Below, piece after piece: positions 1-5,454 of a stretch of 5,454 nucleotides of DNA. The stretch lies in the NCBI GenBank assembly GCA_947175975.1, contig CAMWOX010000120.1, positions 1 through 5,454 on the forward strand. The letters run 5' to 3'. The position numbers and the translations under genes are program-made. Origin of the DNA: an uncultured Ruminococcus sp. GTDB taxonomy: Bacteria; Bacillota; Clostridia; Oscillospirales; Ruminococcaceae. Every line of letters starts with the position of its first letter. Position 1 is the stretch's first letter. The notes below the pieces were generated by a model, which searched no databases, was not told where the DNA came from, and saw nothing but the letters and a program-made list of their open reading frames with translations.

Positions 1-2131
1 AGACAGGATAATCCGCAAGCATGATCATGCTGCCATCAGCGACTAATACCTGCCAGATTTCTTCTGTGATAAACGGCATGAACGGGTGCAGTAATTTTAA
101 GATATTCTGCATTGCCCATACAAGTACAGCCTGTGCAGAGGCTTTCGCTTCGCCGCCTGCCTGGATTCTCGGCTTTGTCAGTTCAATATACCAGTCGCAG
201 AATACATCCCAGATGAAATCATAGAGCTTGGAGCAGGCAACACCCAGTTCGAATGCTTCCAGATTAGCGTTGACTTCGCCGGCGAGCTGATTGCATTTCG
301 AGATCAGCCACTGGTCTTCTGGTGTGAGCTTTTCAGGCAGTCCGGTGAATTGGAAATCCTCCGGCAGATTCATCATAATAAATCTGGATGCATTCCAGAT
401 TTTGTTAGCAAAGTTTCTTGCGGCTTTGACTTTGTCATCAATATAACGCATATCATTTCCAGGTGCATTGCCGGTTGCAAGCATGAAACGCAGTGCATCT
501 GCACCGTACTGAGAAATTACTTCCAGTGGATCAATACCGTTGCCGAGAGATTTTGACATTTTGCGTCCCTGTGCATCACGAACCAGTCCATGAATCAGGA
601 CAGTGTCAAATGGTACTTCGCCGGTATTTTCCAGAGCAGAGAACATCATCCGGATCACCCAGAAGAAAATGATGTCATAGCCGGTCACAAGTGTATTTGT
701 CGGGTAGAAATATTTGAAATCTTCTGTCTGCTCCGGGAATCCCAGTGTTGAGAAAGGCCAGAGTGCGGAGCTGAACCAGGTATCGAGCGTGTCCTCATCC
801 TGACGCATGGGTTTGCCACATTTCGGACAGTTGCAAGAAGATTCTTTCGTGACAGTCATTTCGTTGCAGGTATCGCAATAGAATGCTGGGATCTGATGTC
901 CCCACCAAATTTGGCGGGAAATGCACCAATCATGGATATTTTCCAGCCAATGATAATAAATCTTATCGAATCTTTCCGGAATGAATTTTGTCTTTCCGGT
1001 CTTGACAGCGTCAATCGCAGGCTGAGCGAGTTCCTTCATCCGGACAAACCACTGTGTAGAAACTTTTGGTTCAACAGTTGTACCGCACCGATAGCATGTG
1101 CCGACATTATGGGAATAATCCTCCACCCGGACGAGTGCGCCCTCTGTTTCGAGATCTTTGATAATTTCTTTTCTGGCTTCGTATCTATCCATGCCGGCAT
1201 ATTTCGGATAGTCTTCTGTAATTCTGGCATCGTCTGTCATCACATTGATGACTTCGAGATTATGCCGTTTGCCGACTTCAAAGTCATTCGGATCATGTGC
1301 CGGAGTGATTTTCACAACGCCTGTTCCGAAATCCATTTCGACATACTCGTCAGCGATTACAGGAATTTCCCGGTGTACAATCGGCAGAATGAGCATTTTG
1401 CCAATTAAGTGCTTGTAACGTTCATCATTCGGATTGACGGCAACTGCTGTATCACCGAGCAGTGTTTCGGGTCTTGTGGTCGCTAATTCCAGATAGTCAT
1501 TAGAATCTTTGAATTGATATCTCAGATGCCAGAAATGCCCTGCCTGATCTTCATAAGTAACCTCCGCATCAGAGAGTGAAGTCATGCATTTCGGACACCA
1601 GTTAATGATTCTTTCGCCTCTGTAAATCAAGCCTTTTTCGTAGTATTTTACAAATACTTCCTTGACAGCCCTGGAGCATCCCTCATCCATGGTGAAACGT
1701 TCTCTTTCCCAGTCGCAGGAAGAGCCTAATTTCTTGAGCTGTTCGACAATCCGACCGCCAAATTTTTCTTTCCAAGCCCAGGCACGTTCCATGAATGCTT
1801 CCCGTCCGATGGATTCTTTTGTAATGCCCTCTTCCTGCATAGCGGCAACGATTTTGGCTTCTGTTGCAATTGCAGCATGATCCGTACCAGGAAGCCAGAG
1901 TGCACTGTAACCGGACATTCTCTTCCAGCGGATTAAAATATCCTGCAAGGTTTCGTCCAGAGCATGTCCCATATGGAGCTGTCCTGTAATATTCGGAGGA
2001 GGAATTACGATTGTATAAGGCTTTTTATTCTCATCAATCTGTGCATGAAAACAGCCTTTTTCCATCCAGTTCTGATAGATTCTTTCTTCGAACTCTGATG
2101 GGTTGTAATTTTTTGCCAGTTCTTTCAACAT
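1..2131 (-). CDS. valS: Valyl-tRNA synthetase (ValRS), 5' 710 codons, C-terminus cut by window edge
   Basis: Class I aminoacyl-tRNA synthetase that charges tRNA-Val with valine in the cytoplasm and hydrolyses mischarged Thr-tRNA-Val. Reading the minus strand from the ATG at 2131-2129 gives an uninterrupted 710 codons. The N-terminal block (about 40-60) has PPPNITGQLHMGHA, with the class I signature HMGH at residues 53-56 (1964-1975). The CP1 editing domain (about 190-335) carries ATTRPETLLGDTAVAV from residue 217. Cysteine pairs C179/C182, C347/C350, C419/C422 and C435/C438 look like zinc knuckles. DWCISRQIWWGHQIPA (from 401) and the second ATP signature KMSKS (524-528, positions 548-562) complete the catalytic core. 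The helical anticodon-binding domain begins near 560 and includes DWYIELTKPR (from 646). The family is about 880 residues, so some 170 are missing at the left edge. The start is preceded by AAGGAG at 2142-2147 (10-nt spacing). Regulation is by the upstream T-box. Confidence 0.98.
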   Translation of the reverse strand, partial: MLKELAKNYNPSEFEERIYQNWMEKGCFHAQIDENKKPYTIVIPPPNITGQLHMGHALDETLQDILIRWKRMSGYSALWLPGTDHAAIATEAKIVAAMQEEGITKESIGREAFMERAWAWKEKFGGRIVEQLKKLGSSCDWERERFTMDEGCSRAVKEVFVKYYEKGLIYRGERIINWCPKCMTSLSDAEVTYEDQAGHFWHLRYQFKDSNDYLELATTRPETLLGDTAVAVNPNDERYKHLIGKMLILPIVHREIPVIADEYVEMDFGTGVVKITPAHDPNDFEVGKRHNLEVINVMTDDARITEDYPKYAGMDRYEARKEIIKDLETEGALVRVEDYSHNVGTCYRCGTTVEPKVSTQWFVRMKELAQPAIDAVKTGKTKFIPERFDKIYYHWLENIHDWCISRQIWWGHQIPAFYCDTCNEMTVTKESSCNCPKCGKPMRQDEDTLDTWFSSALWPFSTLGFPEQTEDFKYFYPTNTLVTGYDIIFFWVIRMMFSALENTGEVPFDTVLIHGLVRDAQGRKMSKSLGNGIDPLEVISQYGADALRFMLATGNAPGNDMRYIDDKVKAARNFANKIWNASRFIMMNLPEDFQFTGLPEKLTPEDQWLISKCNQLAGEVNANLEAFELGVACSKLYDFIWDVFCDWYIELTKPRIQAGGEAKASAQAVLVWAMQNILKLLHPFMPFITEEIWQVLVADGSMIMLADYPV

Positions 2132-2141
2132 AAATTTTTAA

Positions 2142-2147
2142 CTCCTT
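2142..2147 (-). promoter_or_regulatory. Ribosome binding site of valS
   Basis: AAGGAG on the minus strand lies 10 nt before the valS ATG and after the leader terminator. It supports the chosen start and is transcribed only when the T-box allows read-through. Confidence 0.8.
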
Positions 2148-2171
2148 TTTCTGATTTTAATTTTTGCTATC

Positions 2172-2205
2172 AAAAACGCCCTGAAGCATTTTCAGCTCCA
2201 GGGCG
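2172..2205 (-). terminator. Intrinsic terminator of the valS T-box leader
   Basis: On the minus strand an 11-bp stem (CGCCCTGGAGC pairing with GCTTCAGGGCG, one G-U wobble) closes a 7-base loop and is followed by a run of five T at 2172-2176. The 5' arm contains the CCTG that would otherwise pair with CAGG at the start of the T-box sequence. Terminator and antiterminator are therefore mutually exclusive. With charged tRNA-Val this hairpin should form and stop transcription before valS. Confidence 0.92.
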
Positions 2206-2440
2206 AACAGCATTTTTGTCCGTGTTACCACCTGTATTCAGGAAATTTATAAATATTTCCTGCACTCATCTGCACTGTAACGGGCGCACCCGCCGGGGAT
2301 TACTGAGAAAATTTCTGTTCAAGCCGGAGCTCAGGGGCTACTTTCTGTCTGTTCTGCACGCATTCTCTCACCATCCGAATGCTCTCTGTGCCGCCAGAAA
2401 CGACATACTCCTCCCCGTCATTGCTTTTGTAAAAGATTAT
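2172..2440 (-). promoter_or_regulatory. T-box riboswitch leader of valS, valine (GUA) specifier
   Basis: The leader between the promoter and valS has the expected T-box parts in order. Stem I base is GGGG (2413-2416) pairing with CCCC (2334-2337). The 5' side of the specifier loop contains AGTA (2406-2409). AGAGAG (2383-2388) lies beside the apical hairpin GCATTC/GAATGC (2360-2382), whose loop reads GGATGGTGAGA. The 3' side of the specifier loop reads GAAA-GTA-G, placing specifier codon GUA (valine) at 2339-2341. A 7-bp hairpin at 2240-2261 (AGGAAAT/ATTTCCT) fits stem III. The T-box sequence AGGTGGTAACACGGAC is at 2218-2233, and its UGGU (2227-2230) can pair with an ACCA tRNA 3' end. Uncharged tRNA-Val is expected to stabilise the antiterminator and turn valS on. 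The 5' end at about 2440 is inferred from the promoter. The structure was folded by eye. Confidence 0.94.
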
Positions 2441-2446
2441 AAAGCT

Positions 2447-2475
2447 ATCATAGCATAATAATTCAGATTTGTCAA
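2447..2475 (-). promoter_or_regulatory. Sigma-A promoter of valS
   Basis: On the minus strand the -35 TTGACA (2470-2475) is a perfect consensus. A 17-bp spacer separates it from -10 TATGAT (2447-2452), which is preceded by TGC, an extended -10. Transcription should start near 2440, giving a leader of about 310 nt. Such a strong promoter fits a gene controlled mainly by attenuation downstream. Confidence 0.92.
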
Positions 2476-2506
2476 GCTTATTTTCAGAAATATTTTTCGC
2501 AGGTGC

Positions 2507-2535
2507 TTGCAATCTGATCAGAAAGCTGTTATAAT
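2507..2535 (+). promoter_or_regulatory. Sigma-A promoter of the 352-residue membrane-anchored protein gene
   Basis: The -35 TTGCAA (2507-2512) is followed by a 17-bp spacer and a perfect -10 TATAAT (2530-2535), with transcription expected near 2542. It is back to back with the valS promoter: the two -35 hexamers are separated by 31 bp. Because it lies between 2507 and 2535, a translation start at the TTG of 2507 is ruled out in favour of 2567. Confidence 0.85.
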
Positions 2536-2566
2536 AGAAATAGATCCACGGAAAGGAAGTATTTTT

Positions 2567-3625
2567 ATGACAAATCACAAGAGAACATCTTTGCTGATTA
2601 TCGTCTGTATCTGTCTGCTGGTGATTTCTGTATTGGTTCTGTTCTGCCGTGCCGTGAACCAAGCCGGACTGCCTATGCATGGAACAAACCTGAACGCAGA
2701 TATGCAAGATTTCGAAGAACAGACAGAGTTATTTCTGGGAGCTGAACGAACAGATGTCGTTGTCTGCTATCAGGATCTGGAGACACAGAAACTGATGCTG
2801 TTAAATCTGACCTATCAACAGTTTGAGAATCAAATGGAAATCTATCCGGCTGAACTGTTGGAATCCTGCGAAATACTTCCTGGTGATTTTGCGGAAATCA
2901 CTTATACAGCAGATTACTCTTCCGAGCATTTTCTGCTCCGGGATCTGAAAAATTGGCAACAGCTCACACCATCACAGGCATTAACGCAAGCAATTCCGGC
3001 ATTGAATCAAAGCCACTCGGCAGATTTCCAGATTCAGATCTGGCAGTCTCAGGAAGTCTGTTATCTTATGATTCCTACAGGCAGCGGCTATGAGTTATTC
3101 CGGTCGGATTTTGACAAGGCGAAACATTTCGATGAATATCGCTGTGTGACGCAGGAAGTGGAAATCAACGGGAATATCGAAATTATAAGCAACTGGATTC
3201 TCTGCAATCAAGATTTCTCAAATGAGGCAATCCTGGATAGATTATATCATGGTACAGTCACAGAAACAAGTGATTTATTTCTGGTTGGATATGAAAATCA
3301 GGAATTATTCTTAGACATGCCACATAGCATTCTTGCGGTAGAATCTGATGAGGTCAGAAACTGGCATCTTTCTGCAAAACAACTGGAAATTCCGGAGATT
3401 ATGGCTGATCTGCCGGAAGCTGTCCGCCAGGATCTTGAAAGAAACTGGAATCACTCAGATGATGTGCTTGTGTTTGCAGGTAATCTGACAGAAGATACAC
3501 AGCCTGGATTTGATCAGAATCACAGGATTACTCCGGTGCAAGGGATGGGATCTCCTGCTGGTTATGCGATCTGGTATGTTCCGGCTGTGTTTTTTGAAAA
3601 AATTTGTTGTGAAGTTGCAGAGTGA
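2567..3625 (+). CDS. Unrecognised membrane-anchored extracytoplasmic protein, 352 aa
   Basis: I do not recognise a family. The start at ATG 2567 is chosen because AAGGAAG (2553-2559) sits 7 nt before it and the promoter lies just upstream; the frame stays open to a TTG at 2507, but that is inside the promoter. Residues 1-7 are polar and positively charged (HKR), and 8-27 form one hydrophobic segment (SLLIIVCICLLVISVLVLFC). This predicts a signal anchor with the remaining 325 residues outside the cell. The cysteine at 27 is preceded by VLF, so it is not a good lipobox. The exposed part is acidic, rich in Glu, Gln, Asp and Trp, and shows no further membrane segment, internal repeat or obvious catalytic motif. 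It has scattered cysteines, including C67 and the pair C347-C348 near the end. It could be a lineage-specific surface or sensory protein. No terminator is evident after it, so some read-through into hydF is possible. Confidence 0.88.
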   Translation: MTNHKRTSLLIIVCICLLVISVLVLFCRAVNQAGLPMHGTNLNADMQDFEEQTELFLGAERTDVVVCYQDLETQKLMLLNLTYQQFENQMEIYPAELLESCEILPGDFAEITYTADYSSEHFLLRDLKNWQQLTPSQALTQAIPALNQSHSADFQIQIWQSQEVCYLMIPTGSGYELFRSDFDKAKHFDEYRCVTQEVEINGNIEIISNWILCNQDFSNEAILDRLYHGTVTETSDLFLVGYENQELFLDMPHSILAVESDEVRNWHLSAKQLEIPEIMADLPEAVRQDLERNWNHSDDVLVFAGNLTEDTQPGFDQNHRITPVQGMGSPAGYAIWYVPAVFFEKICCEVAE

Positions 3626-3635
3626 AAATAAATTC

Positions 3636-3664
3636 TTGCATTCCAGATGATTCTATGCTATAAT
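3636..3664 (+). promoter_or_regulatory. Sigma-A promoter of hydF (extended -10)
   Basis: The -35 TTGCAT (3636-3641), a 17-bp spacer and a perfect -10 TATAAT (3659-3664) preceded by TGC form a strong extended -10 promoter. It lies entirely within the 80-bp gap before hydF. The expected transcript start is near 3671, leaving a 5' UTR of about 35 nt that carries the GGAAAGAAG ribosome binding site. No operator or riboswitch is visible. Confidence 0.85.
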
Positions 3665-3705
3665 AGGATTATAATTGCATAATTTTACGGAAAGAAGTGG
3701 TTTAC

Positions 3706-4911
3706 ATGGGTGCAGCTATGAATGATATCCCATCCGGAGAGAGAATCCAGATTGCTTTCTTCGGAATGAGAAATGCCGGAAAATCCAGTGTTGTCAATGC
3801 TGTGACTGGTCAGAATCTGTCTGTTGTTTCTGAAATCAAAGGTACAACAACGGATCCTGTCTACAAGGCAATGGAGTTACTGCCTTTGGGAGCTGTCATG
3901 ATTGTTGATACTGCCGGAATCGATGATACAGGAGAACTGGGACAGCTCCGGGTAAAAAAATCCCTGCATGTTCTTACAAAAACAGATATTGCAGTGCTGA
4001 TTGTAGATGGAACAAAAGGGAAATCAGATGCGGATCAGCAATTGATTTCTGAATTTCAGAAACGGAAAATTCCCTATGTGATTGTGTACAACAAATCTGA
4101 TCTTGTCAAAATTTCGTCAGATTCCATTCATGAAATTGCAGTCAGTGCGAAAACCGGGGAGAATATCCAGAATCTGAAAGAACTGCTTGCCAGACAGATT
4201 TGTGAACCGGCAAATCCTAAGCCATTGTTATCGGATTTTGTCCGTGCAGGAGATATGCTTGTGCTGGTGATTCCCATTGATGAATCCGCACCGAAAGGCA
4301 GGCTGATCCTGCCACAGCAGCAGGTGATCCGTGCTGCACTCGAAGTCGGAGTAATTCCGATCTGTTGTCGTGAGACGGAACTGGCACAGACACTGGAAAA
4401 ATTATCTATCAAACCAAGAGCCGTGATCACAGACAGTCAGGCATTCGGTAAAGTTTCCGGAATTGTCCCGGAAGAAATATATCTGACTTCATTTTCCATT
4501 CTGATGGCGAGATACAAAGGCAATCTGGAATCACTTGTACAGGGGGCATCTGCACTGGATCATCTCCGGGACGGCGATAAAATTCTGATCTCAGAGGGCT
4601 GTACGCATCATAGACAGTGCAATGATATTGGGACAGTGAAGCTCCCACGCTGGATCAAGGAATATACAGGCTGTGAACTGGAATTTTCCTGGACATCCGG
4701 CAATGAATTTCCGGAAAATCTGCAAAATTATGCATTGGTTGTTCACTGTGGTGCTTGTATGCTCCCTCCCAGAGCAGTTCAGTTCCGGCAGAATACGGCA
4801 CAGATGCAAAAAATTCCTATGACAAATTACGGCACAGCGATTGCACACTGCCACGGCATTTTAAAACGAAGCCTTGCATTATTTCCGGAAATTTCAGACT
4901 TACTAAGATAA
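3706..4911 (+). CDS. hydF: [FeFe]-hydrogenase H-cluster maturation GTPase HydF
   Basis: HydF is the GTPase scaffold that, with the radical-SAM enzymes HydE and HydG, assembles the 2Fe subcluster and delivers it to apo [FeFe]-hydrogenase in the cytoplasm. From the ATG at 3706 the protein is 401 residues, normal for the family. The N-terminal GTPase domain has G1 GMRNAGKS (20-27), G2 with GTTTDPV (46-52), G3 DTAG (68-71), G4 NKSD (129-132) and G5 SAK (147-149). A middle dimerisation-type region follows. The C-terminal domain has CTHHRQC (299-305) and HCGAC (347-351), giving the family's CxH...HCxxC iron-sulfur motif with C299, H301, H347, C348 and C351 all present. ATG 3706 has AAGAAG 8 nt upstream; GTG 3697 overlaps that site, and ATG 3718 is too far from it. 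The gene has its own promoter. The next gene starts 18 bp after the stop, suggesting an operon. hydE and hydG are not in the window. Confidence 0.97.
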   Translation: MGAAMNDIPSGERIQIAFFGMRNAGKSSVVNAVTGQNLSVVSEIKGTTTDPVYKAMELLPLGAVMIVDTAGIDDTGELGQLRVKKSLHVLTKTDIAVLIVDGTKGKSDADQQLISEFQKRKIPYVIVYNKSDLVKISSDSIHEIAVSAKTGENIQNLKELLARQICEPANPKPLLSDFVRAGDMLVLVIPIDESAPKGRLILPQQQVIRAALEVGVIPICCRETELAQTLEKLSIKPRAVITDSQAFGKVSGIVPEEIYLTSFSILMARYKGNLESLVQGASALDHLRDGDKILISEGCTHHRQCNDIGTVKLPRWIKEYTGCELEFSWTSGNEFPENLQNYALVVHCGACMLPPRAVQFRQNTAQMQKIPMTNYGTAIAHCHGILKRSLALFPEISDLLR

Positions 4912-4913
4912 TC

Positions 4914-4920
4914 AAAGGAG
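4914..4920 (+). promoter_or_regulatory. Ribosome binding site deciding the start of the last gene
   Basis: AAAGGAG begins two bases after the hydF stop codon. It lies 9 nt before ATG 4930 and only 3 nt before the in-frame ATG 4924, which favours 4930 as the start. No promoter is seen between hydF and this gene. Confidence 0.75.
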
Positions 4921-4929
4921 AGAATGATT

Positions 4930-5454
4930 ATGACTGTTAATACAAAAGAACTTGTTACTACAATTGCTTACATGATTGGTATCAGAAAGAATGTGATCGA
5001 ACAGCGTTTCGATGAAGAGTGTCATGATACACTGCAAAAATTATATGATAATCAGGATGCAACAATTATTCGTTATCTGTGCAAGCTACGCACAACACTA
5101 CTGAAATATTTTAAGAAAACAGATATTGAAATGCGGGATAATCTGAAAAATCTTAATAATCTTGAATGGTATGATCACAATAACATCCGACAGCTTGAAA
5201 AGTGGGGGATCTATGTCATCAAAGCAAATTATCGCTCGGAAAAGTATATCATGGATATTACAGACCTGATCAGTCACCGGATTGATAATTGTGCCAATTT
5301 ATTCAATGACTGGGTGAAGTGGGCATATATCCGGGAATTGTTCTTCGTGCCGCATTACAAGAAAAAAGACGTACTTGTGGATGAATTTTATAAATACATG
5401 AACAACATGGATTATTATCCGTTCCAGGCATATATTCATTGGGAGCCGTACGAT
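4930..5454 (+). CDS. Unrecognised protein, N-terminal 175 residues, runs off the right edge
   Basis: An open frame from ATG 4930 continues without a stop to the last base (175 codons). ATG 4924 would add two residues but sits too close to the AAAGGAG site. I do not recognise the family. The visible part is hydrophilic and looks mostly helical, with no signal peptide or membrane segment, so it is probably cytoplasmic. It is rich in charged and aromatic residues. Examples are LEWYDHNNIRQLEKWG at about residue 78, DWVKWAYIRELFF at about 121 and a Tyr/Trp-rich stretch (MDYYPFQAYIHWEPYD) at the visible end. No nucleotide-binding, metal-binding or DNA-binding motif is clear. The 18-bp gap after hydF and the absence of a promoter or terminator in it suggest co-transcription. 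That is the only link to hydrogenase maturation, and it is weak because the neighbour may be incidental. Its full length and domain make-up cannot be judged here. Confidence 0.85.
   Translation, partial: MTVNTKELVTTIAYMIGIRKNVIEQRFDEECHDTLQKLYDNQDATIIRYLCKLRTTLLKYFKKTDIEMRDNLKNLNNLEWYDHNNIRQLEKWGIYVIKANYRSEKYIMDITDLISHRIDNCANLFNDWVKWAYIRELFFVPHYKKKDVLVDEFYKYMNNMDYYPFQAYIHWEPYD

Noticed and set aside
896..1408. 170-codon plus-strand open frame
   Set aside because: It lies antisense inside valS, whose minus-strand translation is an unbroken match to the family with both signature motifs. It has no ribosome binding site or recognisable protein, so it is a shadow frame.
2259..2278. Short direct repeat of CTGCAC in the valS leader
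   Set aside because: Only two copies of a 6-base word within the T-box leader; too short to call a repeat element and likely part of the RNA structure.
2216..2458. 80-codon plus-strand open frame
   Set aside because: It is the antisense of the T-box leader and has no start signals; the composition comes from RNA stems.
2507..2509. TTG as the start of the membrane-anchored protein (372 residues)
   Set aside because: It falls on the -35 hexamer of a clear promoter, has no ribosome binding site and would put 20 charged residues before the natural N-terminus.
2632..2649. Possible lipobox ending at Cys27 of the 352-residue protein
   Set aside because: The residue just before the cysteine is Phe, where a small residue (Gly, Ala or Ser) is needed, so a signal anchor is the better reading.
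2300..2707. 135-codon minus-strand open frame
   Set aside because: It covers the valS promoter and T-box stem I and runs antisense into the membrane-protein gene; the RNA structure explains the conserved pattern here.
3626..3705. Search for a terminator between the membrane-protein gene and hydF
   Set aside because: No GC-rich hairpin followed by a T run was found; the gap is filled by the hydF promoter and its ribosome binding site.
4128..4854. Three minus-strand open frames (100, 73 and 87 codons)
   Set aside because: All are antisense within hydF, overlap each other and lack start signals; hydF is intact throughout.

Overview
The window reads as chromosomal DNA from an anaerobic, fermentative Gram-positive bacterium, most likely a clostridial Firmicute of the Ruminococcus/Oscillospiraceae type. 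The support is a tRNA-sensing T-box leader in front of valS, an [FeFe]-hydrogenase maturation gene (hydF), AGGAG-type ribosome binding sites, and clean sigma-A type promoters with 17-bp spacers. The genus is an inference from gene content and style.

Layout. Positions 1-2131 (minus strand) hold the first 710 codons of valS, valyl-tRNA synthetase; its C-terminus lies beyond the left edge. Positions 2132-2475 are its control region: a consensus promoter, a T-box riboswitch with a readable valine specifier codon (GUA) and a UGGU bulge, and an intrinsic terminator that excludes the antiterminator. A second promoter fires the other way from about 31 bp upstream. It drives a 352-residue protein of unknown function with one N-terminal membrane anchor (2567-3625, plus). 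After an 80-bp gap with its own extended -10 promoter comes hydF (3706-4911, plus), with all GTPase motifs and the Cys/His cluster-binding motif intact. A further gene starts 18 bp later (4930, plus) and runs off the right edge; its 175 visible residues are highly charged, rich in aromatic residues, and not recognised.

How it works together. valS is a housekeeping gene induced when uncharged tRNA-Val accumulates. The rightward genes are independent of it. hydF serves assembly of the hydrogenase H-cluster, so the organism probably makes H2 during fermentation. The last gene is probably co-transcribed with hydF, but nothing in its sequence ties it to hydrogenase maturation. No mobile element, tRNA/rRNA gene or CRISPR array was seen. 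The window is mostly ordinary core genome; the two unrecognised proteins are its least explained parts.
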